DNA of 64,000 nucleotides from Gordonibacter pamelaeae (GTDB lineage: Bacteria > Actinomycetota > Coriobacteriia > Coriobacteriales > Eggerthellaceae). A model generated the notes under the pieces. It was not told the DNA's origin, did not search any database, and saw only the letters and a program-made list of their open reading frames with translations. Below, piece by piece: positions 55,715-63,394 of the stretch (positions within the stretch are counted from its first letter, which is position 1; every line of letters begins with the position of its first letter). The DNA lies in assembly GCF_042665095.1 (NCBI RefSeq), contig NZ_JBHTBV010000015.1; one strand, given 5' to 3'. The position numbers and the translations under genes are program-made.

Positions 55715-56380
55715 TGGTACTCGAAGATCCCCTGCAGGATCGCTTCCGACGTCTCCGACGAGCAGGCCCTGGTGCTGCTTCACACTGCAAACTTCTTCAC
55801 CCGCTCTTTGACCGTCACCGAGCGCGCTGCCGCCACCAAGGCCCTTGGAATCCAGGTCGAGCAGATGCGCGCCAACGACCCGACGCTCACAGGCATGAGA
55901 ACCGAGGACGTGAAGGCGCGCATCGTCGAGGAGATGACCGGCCGCAAGGTCAGCGGCAAGACCATCAAGCGCGAGGAGGCGCTGGCCGAGAAGGTCGCAG
56001 GGCTCATCCCGGAATGGCGCGACGCCGCCGACTCGGGCGAGCTGTCCGCCAAGGCCGTCGGCGCCTTGGCCGAAGCCGACGAGGCAACGCAGAGAGCCGC
56101 GTTCAACAAATGGGCAGAGTCGCCGAAGTCCAAGGCGGCGACCACCGAGCTGGTCGCCTCGATGAAGGCCTCCGAACCCGCCGCCGACAAGCGGCTCGCA
56201 AGCGCCGAGAAGGCGCTCAGCCGCTTCGTCGCGAGCCTTCCGCGAAACCCTTCTGCGGCGGATTCGGAGGCGATTTTCCGCATCGCCGAGCTGGCCCGCC
56301 AGGCCGGCGACGCGGTGCGAGGGTTCGCCGATGCCCATGGGGCTCGGCAGAACCCGTCAGATTCGAATCGTAGCAAGTAA
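55715..56380 (+). pseudogene. 5'-truncated ParB-like protein gene
   Basis: About 221 residues in frame. WYSKIPCRIASDVSDEQALVLL resembles the region after the GHRR box of ParB/Spo0J N-terminal domains; the following FTRSLTVTERAAATKALG continues that fold. The preceding GHRR motif and start are absent, cut at the same point as the HNH remnant. The rest is helical (KTIKREEALAEKVAGL). A chance TTG at 55691 could still open the frame. Probably a leftover partition or replication-control gene from the mobile element. Confidence 0.6.
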
Positions 56381-56382
56381 CT

Positions 56383-56542
56383 CATTGCGTATTACAACGC
56401 AATGAACTTGGCCAGAGGCGGGGCTGGGCGCTTCCACCCCCGGATGGGAACATCATCCGGGAAACCCTCCCCGACCTCCGGCATGCAGAAGCGGCAAGAC
56501 GGCTTTCACCGCCGCCGCTTCCTTCACGGGGGATCCCCCGTG
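56383..56542 (+). other. Candidate oriT region (three inverted repeats upstream of mob genes)
   Basis: The 190-bp gap before mobC contains three strong hairpins: arms CATTGCGT / ACGCAATG (56383-56390 and 56397-56404, 6-base loop), CCCGGATG / CATCCGGG (56439-56446 and 56454-56461), and the palindrome CACGGGGGATCCCCCGTG (56525-56542). Clustered inverted repeats immediately upstream of a MobC-relaxase pair are the usual layout of an origin of transfer. The nick site cannot be named from sequence alone. Confidence 0.5.
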
Positions 56543-56569
56543 GCCCCTACAAGACGCAAGGAGAAAACG

Positions 56570-56995
56570 ATGGGCGAATACACGCGCACCGTGAGCTGCC
56601 GCATGACCGAGGGGGACAGGCAGCTCCTGGACAAGAGAGCGGAGGCCTTGGAGCTCGCAAACTCCGAGGCGATCCGTGCCCTCCTCAGGCTTCCCATAGC
56701 GGATCCCGACGAGCTAGACGCCTTCGACCGAGGGAGCCGCGTCGTCGTGATCGACGCGAAAATCATGGGGCGCATCAACCGCGAATTGATTCGCTGGGGG
56801 CGCCACTACAACCAAGCCGTTCGGGCCTTGAACACCATCGCCATGTTCGTCAGGAACAAGGGCGGCATCGACCCGCAAGTGGCCAAGGAGCAGCTGACGA
56901 AGGCGGCAGACGAGCTCGAGCTCGTTCAGGGCTCCGTTGAGGAGATCAAGGACATGGTCCACGACGTCCATGAGTCCGAGAGGTTCTGGCGATAG
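56570..56995 (+). CDS. mobC: MobC-like relaxosome protein
   Basis: 141 aa. N-terminal ribbon-helix-helix-like segment (TRTVSCRMTEGDRQLLDKRAE ... NSEAIRALL) and the MobC-type INRELIRWGRHYNQAVRALNTIA near residue 65, a pattern seen in accessory proteins that help the relaxase open oriT. ATG 56570 has AAGGAG 7 bases upstream; a long upstream in-frame extension covers the oriT hairpins and is rejected. It ends two bases before the relaxase ATG. Confidence 0.8.
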   Translation: MGEYTRTVSCRMTEGDRQLLDKRAEALELANSEAIRALLRLPIADPDELDAFDRGSRVVVIDAKIMGRINRELIRWGRHYNQAVRALNTIAMFVRNKGGIDPQVAKEQLTKAADELELVQGSVEEIKDMVHDVHESERFWR

Positions 56996-56997
56996 CC

Positions 56998-58299
56998 ATG
57001 CCGATGCTGAAAGCCATCAACGGCCACACTGGCTGCAGCCGCATCGAGGACTACTTGGAGAAGAACGGGAGGGCCTTGATGCGCGACTTCTTCAACCTCT
57101 CCTGGGACGAGGTCGAGGACAAGGGACTGGATACCGCTCTTAAGAACGAAGTGGAGTGGGCTCTAGAGATGGACGCATTGCGCCACGACTATGGCAACGA
57201 CACGCCATGGAAGGGGCAACGCGCCATCGCGTTCCGTCACTACGTGATCTCCCCGGATCCTAGCGACAGCATCGGCCTTGAAGGACTGCGCGAGCTTACG
57301 CACGCCTGGGTCAAGAAGCACTTCTCCGACTACCAGGTCGCCGTCATCTACCACGACGACAACAAGCAGAGAATCCCGCACGCCCACGTTGTGGTGAACA
57401 ACACGAACCTGGCTACGGGAAGGCGCCTGCACATCCCGAACGCGCTGGACATGAACCGGAGCCTCCAAGAGATTGCAAAGGAGAAGGGGCTGAGCGCGTT
57501 CTCCAACGAGATGCCGAAGGGCAGGATGGGACAGAGCGACCCGAGAAACCCTCCCCGACCCCAAACCAGGCAAGCGATCTACATCAACCATTCGGAACGC
57601 GGCTTGCTCGACGCCGGCGCATATTCCTGGGTGAGCGACATCCGCAACCGAGTGTCGGTCGCGAAGGTGCTGTCGCGAAACGAGGGAGAGTTCATGAGGA
57701 TCCTGGAGCTCATGGAGGTAGAGGTCTCTGAGAACTCAGCGCACGCGCCCCGCGAGGACTGGATTTTTTCCCTGGCCGACCAGCGGTCGAAGAAGGTATC
57801 CGGGGAAAGGCTCGGCATGACGTTCGGAAAGATAGCCCTGACGGAGCGGTTCGAGCGCATCGGCTCCTACCATCCGGATGTCGCATCATCCAGGGCAATC
57901 CTCTCCATGGCAACCGACGCGGTTGAGCTCAACGACATAGCCGAGCTCGGGAGCCTGGCGAAGACGGTCGAAACAAACGCGCGCTACTCGATCGGCAGCA
58001 GCGCCGACTACGGCAGGCGAATCGAGGCCCTGCAAAGGCGAATGGACCGCGAGGAAGAACCAAGAGCCGCATCGAAATGCGCTGAGCGCATCGAGGAGCT
58101 GGAGTCGGCTATGGAGTATGCGACAGAGCGCGGGCTGATTCCCGAAAGGACAGCCAGAAACGCCATCAGAAACGGTGGTGCCGAGCGTTGGCAGTACGAG
58201 CCCAGGAGCAGGCAGAACGGGTCCCAGAGGGCTGTTCAAAGCGCTTCTGCGGCAAGGCAGCGCGAGAGGGAGAGACAGCAGGGAGGACGAAGCCGATGA
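56998..58299 (+). CDS. Relaxase (MobA/VirD2-like, MOBP type)
   Basis: 433 aa. The three-His metal motif is visible as IPHAHVVVNNTN (~residue 128); an upstream FRHYVISPDP (~82) is the second strand of the relaxase fold. The nucleophilic Tyr is probably Y19 in SRIEDYLEKNG. It nicks oriT and pilots the strand during conjugation. The C-terminal ~200 residues are helical and Arg-rich. Coupled to mobC upstream and, by ATGA, to the gene at 58296. No type IV secretion genes are in the window, so the element is at least mobilizable. Confidence 0.85.
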   Translation: MPMLKAINGHTGCSRIEDYLEKNGRALMRDFFNLSWDEVEDKGLDTALKNEVEWALEMDALRHDYGNDTPWKGQRAIAFRHYVISPDPSDSIGLEGLRELTHAWVKKHFSDYQVAVIYHDDNKQRIPHAHVVVNNTNLATGRRLHIPNALDMNRSLQEIAKEKGLSAFSNEMPKGRMGQSDPRNPPRPQTRQAIYINHSERGLLDAGAYSWVSDIRNRVSVAKVLSRNEGEFMRILELMEVEVSENSAHAPREDWIFSLADQRSKKVSGERLGMTFGKIALTERFERIGSYHPDVASSRAILSMATDAVELNDIAELGSLAKTVETNARYSIGSSADYGRRIEALQRRMDREEEPRAASKCAERIEELESAMEYATERGLIPERTARNAIRNGGAERWQYEPRSRQNGSQRAVQSASAARQRERERQQGGRSR

Positions 58300-58871
58300 A
58301 GGTTCAGATCAAGTATCGGAACGGCCGTTTGGATGTGTTCGACACAGATTCCTACACGCCGTCCCAGCCGTTCGGGGACGGCTGCATGCTGGCAAACTAC
58401 GAGGTTCGCCTCGACCAGCTGGAGGAGGGCTTGTGGCTGCAAGCGCATTTCTACGAAACGGACCCGCGATTCAAGGAAGACCTGGATGATGGCGTGATTC
58501 CCGTAGGACGAAGGTCTATGGGCTGGCGCTTCCTGATCGCCGAGACGGGCGAGCTCGACGACATCGAGCAGGTGCTTGTTGACGGTGACCGCGCGCTCGT
58601 CCGCATGGGCGATGCCTTGGTCGATGTCATGCGGCTCGACTGCGCGTCGGCGCTGCTTCTGTCCGATGGGGGCGGACCGCCCTTGGCAAGCCAGCTCCAG
58701 GGTGTGGTGGAAGCGTTGAGGGCGTCGAACGACGCGATGGACGACGAGTCCGCCGCCAAGCTAGTCGGCGCTTCATGGGAAGCGCTGGCATGGGCCAGGG
58801 AGTTGCAGCCGCTGCAACAGGTTGAAATTGAAAGCGAAGAGGAAGATTGGATGGATCATGAAGGTGATTAG
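58296..58871 (+). CDS. Hypothetical protein of the mobilization operon
   Basis: 191 aa starting MKVQIKYRNGRLDVFDTDSY. Beta-rich N-terminal half, acidic C-terminus (VEIESEEEDWMDHEGD). No known domain recognised. Starts at the relaxase stop (ATGA), with GGGAGGACG upstream, so it is co-translated with the relaxase and is probably a mobile-element gene. Confidence 0.7.
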   Translation: MKVQIKYRNGRLDVFDTDSYTPSQPFGDGCMLANYEVRLDQLEEGLWLQAHFYETDPRFKEDLDDGVIPVGRRSMGWRFLIAETGELDDIEQVLVDGDRALVRMGDALVDVMRLDCASALLLSDGGGPPLASQLQGVVEALRASNDAMDDESAAKLVGASWEALAWARELQPLQQVEIESEEEDWMDHEGD

Positions 58872-58938
58872 GGTGATTTTCAAAGCCATCGGCGGCTTCT
58901 GCAGGTGGCTCATCAAGGCCGTGTTCAGGTTCATGTGA
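58858..58938 (+). CDS. 26-aa cationic hydrophobic micro-ORF
   Basis: MKVIRVIFKAIGGFCRWLIKAV followed by FRFM and TGA; overlaps the end of the previous gene by 14 bases in another frame, with GGAAGATTGG upstream. It is amphipathic with regular Arg/Lys spacing, like small membrane-active peptides. Its last 13 codons have a diverged copy at 60798-60836. Whether it is translated is unknown. Confidence 0.4.
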   Translation: MKVIRVIFKAIGGFCRWLIKAVFRFM

Positions 58939-58967
58939 GCCGCCTCCCGTGTCGTGGACTGTAGGCA

Positions 58968-59028
58968 TTGCAATCGAAACGTGCCAAAAATATAATGCTT
59001 ATTACCATATCGGTGATAAAGGTGATAA
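58968..59028 (+). promoter_or_regulatory. Promoter and operator of the abiE operon
   Basis: TTGCAA (58968-58973), 17-base spacer, TATAAT (58991-58996). Around the start point TTATTACC (58999-59006) and GGTGATAA (59012-59019) form a near-perfect inverted repeat, and a second GGTGATAA follows at 59021-59028. AbiEi antitoxins repress their own operon by binding such repeats, so this is the likely operator. Confidence 0.75.
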
Positions 59029-59030
59029 CT

Positions 59031-59825
59031 ATGACACGTTACATACCGCAATGGCTCAGTCCCGTAGTGGAAGCCCTCGAGCTCGACAGGCCCGAGCTGG
59101 TCACAATGGCCGAGCTGACGTCCATAGCCGAGCAGTCGGGCGTGGAAGCGCAGGGCTACGCCATCGCAGACAGGCTCAGGAAGCTCGGCTGGCTGCTGGA
59201 GACCCCCCAGAGGGGGGTCTGGGAGTTCGCCCCAGCCGAGAGCGCGGGGCCGTACTCGACCGCAGACCCCCTTCTCCCCATGAAGGCGTTCATGCTCTCT
59301 CACCCTGGCTGCAAATGCGCGCTGACGATGCAGACGGCGGCTTGGGCGCTCGGGCTTGCCGATAGGGTGCCGGCCTGCATCGAAGTTTCCTTTGAGAAGC
59401 GCCCTGCGGTAAAGGTTCCGAGGGAGATATCCCCCTCGGTGTTCGAGAGCACCATCGGCTCTGTCGAGGCAAAGGGCGTCCCCTGCCTTCACCCCGAGTC
59501 CATAGTGGTGCACATGGCCCAGAAGCCGAGTGCCGTCAGATCGTGGCAGGGGGCGCTCGAATGGCTTCCCGACGTCGCGTACGAGATGAGAGAGGAGCCA
59601 TTGCTGGATGAGCTGGCGGGCAGGCCGCAGTCCGTCTGGTCCAGGACGGGCTATCTCGTCTCAGGCATGAGGCCCGATCTTGCCGAGGGGATATCCAGGG
59701 GCATCGAAACCGGCTCGAAGGTGAGGTTCGGCCCCCGTGGAAGCGCAATCAGGAACGACGAGAGATGGAAGGTGTCGGACACGCTGCTGCCGTTCGACCC
59801 GAGAGAGTTGGAGCGAGTTCTATGA
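59031..59825 (+). CDS. abiEi: AbiEi-type antitoxin/autorepressor
   Basis: 264 aa. N-terminal winged helix (residues ~20-75: VTMAELTSIAEQSG ... AIADRLRKLGWL) and the C-terminal AbiEi domain (YSTADPLLPMKAFMLSHPG, AAWALGLADRVP). In type IV toxin-antitoxin systems it represses the operon and counters AbiEii without direct contact. ATG 59031 with AAAGGTG upstream; preceded by a strong promoter and repeat operator. Coupled to abiEii by ATGA. Confidence 0.85.
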   Translation: MTRYIPQWLSPVVEALELDRPELVTMAELTSIAEQSGVEAQGYAIADRLRKLGWLLETPQRGVWEFAPAESAGPYSTADPLLPMKAFMLSHPGCKCALTMQTAAWALGLADRVPACIEVSFEKRPAVKVPREISPSVFESTIGSVEAKGVPCLHPESIVVHMAQKPSAVRSWQGALEWLPDVAYEMREEPLLDELAGRPQSVWSRTGYLVSGMRPDLAEGISRGIETGSKVRFGPRGSAIRNDERWKVSDTLLPFDPRELERVL

Positions 59826-60709
59826 AGACGATAAACATACAGCCAGGTCACATCGCGAGGCACACCCCGAGAAACGCCGGGGCCCAGGGTCGAGAGGCTG
59901 CGGTGGTGGATGTGGCGCAGGACCTCCTGCTCCAGCGTCTTCACGACGACGGAGACCTCGACTTCTCGGTATCTGATTTCGACTTGGGCAGGGACGAGGT
60001 CGCCGAGGCCTTTGCGAGCGCAGTGGACAGGCTGTCCATAGGACCATTCCGCTACAGCGTGAGGGAGCGCCGCGGAAAGTGGTCCGTCGTGTTCGAGAGC
60101 GGCTTCGTCCGAGAGCCGTCCCTTGCGACGAAGCTCGACTTCTCGCCCGCGCCGTGGCTCGAGCCCGTCGAGAGAACGTGGGTCGCCATGCCGATCCACA
60201 AGCAGTATGCGGCCCCTCTTCCAGCGATCAAGACGGTCAGGCTTGAGGAGAACATCGCGGAGAAGGTCGCAAGGCTGAACAGGACCACTACGGCGCGCGA
60301 CATGTACGACCTCGCATGGATCATGGGCAAAGCGCCGTTGGCTAGAAGCCTGGACCTCGACCTCGTCAGGAGGCTCTCGGTCCTCAAAATCTGGGTCGAT
60401 TCAAACGGGTTGCACAGCGGGTCAATGACCTGGCCGCCAGGTCACGAAAAGTCGGTGTTCGATGTCGAGCGCTGGCTCAGGGAGAGATCGGACGGGGAAT
60501 TTGACCTTGAGGACATAGGCGCCCTGGCCGTTCCCGCTCCCAGCCCGAAGGAGCTAAGCGAGTCTGTTCGCATCGGGTTCTCGTTCCTGTCGAACCTGAC
60601 CGATGAAGAGGAAGTCCTGGCAAAGGCGGACAACAGGGACCGATCCCTGGCGATCAGGCTTCTGGAGGGTCTCCCCGGCGGCCGTTTCGTAGGCTCGGGT
60701 GCGTACTAG
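59822..60709 (+). CDS. abiEii: AbiEii-type nucleotidyltransferase toxin, motif I incomplete
   Basis: 295 aa. Regions typical of AbiEii/AbiGii: AQDLLLQRLHDDG, DLDFSVSDFDLG, VRLEENIAEKVARLNRTTTARDMYDLAWI (the conserved K-D catalytic segment) and the C-terminal SNLTDEEEVLAKAD. The stretch between LLLQRLHDDG and DLDFSV normally carries VFKGGTSLRK...RFST; it is missing, so the Gly-Gly-Thr/Ser nucleotide loop is gone while the DxD-like Asp pair remains. It is probably an in-frame deletion that weakens or removes toxin activity. Coupled to abiEi. Confidence 0.75.
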   Translation: MKTINIQPGHIARHTPRNAGAQGREAAVVDVAQDLLLQRLHDDGDLDFSVSDFDLGRDEVAEAFASAVDRLSIGPFRYSVRERRGKWSVVFESGFVREPSLATKLDFSPAPWLEPVERTWVAMPIHKQYAAPLPAIKTVRLEENIAEKVARLNRTTTARDMYDLAWIMGKAPLARSLDLDLVRRLSVLKIWVDSNGLHSGSMTWPPGHEKSVFDVERWLRERSDGEFDLEDIGALAVPAPSPKELSESVRIGFSFLSNLTDEEEVLAKADNRDRSLAIRLLEGLPGGRFVGSGAY

Positions 60710-60797
60710 CCTTGGTTTTGCCGAACGGGAGGGATCGACGGGAAAGCGATCGGGCTGGCACCAGGCGATAGGTCCGATATTCTGGGCGGCTGTGGCC

Positions 60798-60836
60798 TGC
60801 AGATGGCTTGTCGAGGCCGTGTTCAGATTCATGTAG
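60798..60836 (+). repeat. Diverged copy of the 3' end of the micro-ORF at 58858
   Basis: 39 bases matching 58900-58938 at 32 positions. In the shared frame it reads CRWLVEAVFRFM then TAG, against CRWLIKAVFRFM then TGA; most changes are synonymous. No ATG opens this copy in frame (a GTG would give 14 residues). The gap 60710-60976 holds otherwise only the next promoter. Confidence 0.5.
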
Positions 60837-60920
60837 CAAGTAACAATTGCAAGGCTCGAATTGTTTGGCCGGTGTCTTCTTTGCTGGACACCGGCCCTTT
60901 TCTGAGTGAGGAAAATACGA

Positions 60921-60948
60921 TTGACGCAAATTGGTTTGAAGCGATAAT
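60921..60948 (+). promoter_or_regulatory. Promoter of the two-gene unknown operon
   Basis: TTGACG (60921-60926), 16-base spacer, GATAAT (60943-60948). The -10 is part of the palindrome GATAATTATC. The expected start is about 20 bases before the GCGAGG ribosome site of the 60977 gene. Confidence 0.65.
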
Positions 60949-60976
60949 TATCAAAAGCTTATCGGCGAGGTAATGA

Positions 60977-62323
60977 ATGAATGTTTCAGGGACATACGAA
61001 CAGCTGCTAGGAACCAGGGAAGAAATCACTTCCTCATTGAGGCGCACAACTGGTTGCGACATCACTGACGTTCTTGCGGCAGTTGCATGTGGCTCGATAG
61101 GCGGTATGATCGATATCTTTCTCGTTGGTGCTCCGGGCGACGGAAAGCCTCTCGAAACCTGGTCAGGCAACCAGGTTGATAATGCTGTTAAAAAGTTCGC
61201 AGGAATATGCGGCTGGGATTCGAGCGATCCCGACAAGGGCACCGTCGCCTACGCTATCGACCACCTCGAAAAAATGTTCAAGGTGAATTACGACCAAAGA
61301 TATGGCGCCGACGTAGGCGGGTTGTTCGACATGTCGACAATTGACCACCACATGAAATCGTTGGCCCATTCACCAAGCCCTGTAGGTTTGTTTTTCTCTA
61401 TTCTCAACCAGTTCACTTCGACAGCGAGCTTCGTGTCGGACGGAGAGCTCATTACGGTAAGGACAGACCTTTACGATCCCGTTCACCCAAACGGCAAGGA
61501 TTCCATCGTTCTTCAAGGTCATACTGTTGAATCGAAATTATTCTGCGGCATCGCGAATTGGATAGGTCATATCATGTCCGACGTTGCCGGCAGCTCTCTC
61601 ACGCGCAGAAGAGCTGGAGATGGCTCAGGCGTCGTCATCCCATTCTTCGAATTGTTCCAATTCTGCAAATTCGGTGATTTCAATATTGACGGCAAACGGA
61701 TGGATGTCGCCGAGCTGTCCATCAGGGTTTTCCAAGACGGCTATGACGCTAGGTTCGCACTTAGCATGGGCATTCCGGTTGTCGTTACCGACCTAAGCAT
61801 TAAGCTCGTCTGGGCGCTGAAAAGGCATTTCGGCAAGGGCGAACCTTTCAGAAACTGCATTCCTTCTTCTAGGCATGACGACTTGAGGACAATGCTGCTT
61901 GTCGGATACTCTGCCTTCTGCCTGATTGATGGAGCCGATGCCTTTGCGCGGTCTGGCGGCGGAATGAACGCAGCGTTGTTTGCCGAGCGACTCAACTACT
62001 TGGCTTGGCTGCGTCTCGCGAGCTTGGTCGTTCGCGAAGTCGCAATCCGAACCAGCCCAGAGCGCGAAGTGGCTATTATGAAGGAAATCAACGCTGCGCT
62101 CGAAAGTTATCTAGAAGAGCTTAGAGCCATTGATGTCGACGCCTTCAATCGAGAATCGGCAACTTGGAGCGTTTCGTCGGAAAAAATCGAGCACGCGTCC
62201 TCTGAATCCGAGCTTAACGCAATCTTGCTAGACGAGTATGAAAGGCTTGGAATTCCAAAACCCTGGAAAGGCTCGTTTGACAAGCATATGGCCGACAAAA
62301 CCGCGTTCTTGGTTTTTGAGTAG
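60977..62323 (+). CDS. Unrecognised 448-aa protein, first gene of a two-gene operon
   Basis: Soluble alpha/beta-helical protein. Distinctive blocks: CGSIGGMIDIFLVGAPGDGK (residues 38-57), GGLFDMSTIDHHMKSLAHSP (~115-134), FFSILNQFTSTASFVSDGEL, CGIANWIGHIMSDVAGSS, VVIPFFELFQFC, and HDDLRTMLLVGYSAFCLIDG. I recall similar proteins from low-GC Firmicute mobile elements but cannot assign a named family or function. ATG 60977 has GCGAGG 6 bases upstream and its own promoter. Composition is less GC-rich than the chromosome. The next gene starts 12 bases after its stop and they surely work together. Confidence 0.75.
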   Translation: MNVSGTYEQLLGTREEITSSLRRTTGCDITDVLAAVACGSIGGMIDIFLVGAPGDGKPLETWSGNQVDNAVKKFAGICGWDSSDPDKGTVAYAIDHLEKMFKVNYDQRYGADVGGLFDMSTIDHHMKSLAHSPSPVGLFFSILNQFTSTASFVSDGELITVRTDLYDPVHPNGKDSIVLQGHTVESKLFCGIANWIGHIMSDVAGSSLTRRRAGDGSGVVIPFFELFQFCKFGDFNIDGKRMDVAELSIRVFQDGYDARFALSMGIPVVVTDLSIKLVWALKRHFGKGEPFRNCIPSSRHDDLRTMLLVGYSAFCLIDGADAFARSGGGMNAALFAERLNYLAWLRLASLVVREVAIRTSPEREVAIMKEINAALESYLEELRAIDVDAFNRESATWSVSSEKIEHASSESELNAILLDEYERLGIPKPWKGSFDKHMADKTAFLVFE

Positions 62324-62335
62324 TGGGAGAATCTG

Positions 62336-63358
62336 ATGCCTGTTCCTGTATTTGTTATAGCCGGAGCGGCGATTGCGGGTGCCTTCGGTGCCTGCAATGC
62401 CGTCTATGGCGGTTTAAAGATTAAAGACGCAAAAGGGAAAGAGAAGACAGCTAAAGCCATTCACCAGGAGTCGATGGAGTACTTCGAAGCCATGGGCAAG
62501 AGAGCCAATGCATCTATGGATGCACTCGGACTAGCAGAACTTGAGACAATACAGGGTTTCGAGGGATTCTCAGACGTTATCGAGTTGATTCAAAATCGCC
62601 CTCAGTTCGCTGAACTTGAACTCAATGACTTCGACCTTCCGGATTTTGACTCGGATGAGTTTAAAAAGTTATTTATCGGCGCAAAGGCGCTTCTGGGTGG
62701 ATTAAGCAGCGCGGCAGCTGGCGTTGCAGGCGGAGTTGCCGCATCTGGCGCAACTACGGCGATTGTCGCTGCCGTAGGGACGGCATCTACGGGAACCGCC
62801 ATCTCGACATTAAGTGGCGCGGCTGCCACAAATGCTATTCTCGCAGCCCTTGGAGGGGGGTCCCTTGCCGCTGGGGGTGGCGGAATGGCCTTGGGTACGG
62901 TAGTCCTGAGCTCTGCCGCTGGAGGCGCGGCTCTTCTTGTCGGCGGAATCGTCGTCAATGTCATGGGTCATAAGATCGCGAAGGATGCTGAAGAGTTCGA
63001 AAAGCAGATCGCCCAGGAAAAGGCGAACGTTGATGAAGCGTGCGTCCTTCTTGAGGAAATTGCTGCGATTGCAGATGCTTACTGCCGCGCTCTTGCAATC
63101 GTGAAGCAACTTTACGACGAAAAGCTTCAACAACTTAAAGCGATTGTTGTTGGGCAGCATAAGACGGATTGGAACAGATTCGATGAGGAAGAAAGGGTCC
63201 TTGTTCAAAACGTTGTGCTGTTAGTGGGAATGCTTTATTCGATGTGCAAGGTGAACCTTGTTATCGACGATGACGGTGACGGCATCACGGACAGGGTGAA
63301 CACCTCGGAAGTCCAAGCCCAGCTGCAGAAATCATCCGAGCTTATTGAGGCTATCTAA
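62336..63358 (+). CDS. Gly/Ala-rich membrane protein with EF-hand-like loop, second gene of the operon
   Basis: 340 aa. N-terminal hydrophobic segment (VPVFVIAGAAIAGAFGACNAV). Residues ~115-215 are a long Gly/Ala/Thr-rich hydrophobic region with several potential membrane hairpins (GGLSSAAAGVAGGVAASGAT; LAALGGGSLAAGGGGMALG; AAGGAALLVGGIVVNVMG). A coiled-coil-like acidic helix follows (KDAEEFEKQIAQEKANVDEA). Near the C-terminus IDDDGDGITDRV matches the Ca-binding loop DxDxDG. The layout recalls pore-forming or membrane-inserting effectors. Function unknown. Followed by a clear terminator. Confidence 0.7.
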   Translation: MPVPVFVIAGAAIAGAFGACNAVYGGLKIKDAKGKEKTAKAIHQESMEYFEAMGKRANASMDALGLAELETIQGFEGFSDVIELIQNRPQFAELELNDFDLPDFDSDEFKKLFIGAKALLGGLSSAAAGVAGGVAASGATTAIVAAVGTASTGTAISTLSGAAATNAILAALGGGSLAAGGGGMALGTVVLSSAAGGAALLVGGIVVNVMGHKIAKDAEEFEKQIAQEKANVDEACVLLEEIAAIADAYCRALAIVKQLYDEKLQQLKAIVVGQHKTDWNRFDEEERVLVQNVVLLVGMLYSMCKVNLVIDDDGDGITDRVNTSEVQAQLQKSSELIEAI

Positions 63359-63364
63359 GCAGAC

Positions 63365-63394
63365 GAGGAGGGCAAATCGTCCTCCTCATTTTTT
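63365..63394 (+). terminator. Rho-independent terminator of the two-gene operon
   Basis: GAGGAGG / CCTCCTC, 7-bp stem with 9-base loop, followed by ATTTTTT, right after the stop of the 62336 gene. Confidence 0.8.

Noticed and set aside
56402..56569. N-terminal extension of the MobC-like protein
   Set aside because: It would run through the oriT hairpins, is low complexity, and ATG 56570 has a good ribosome site.
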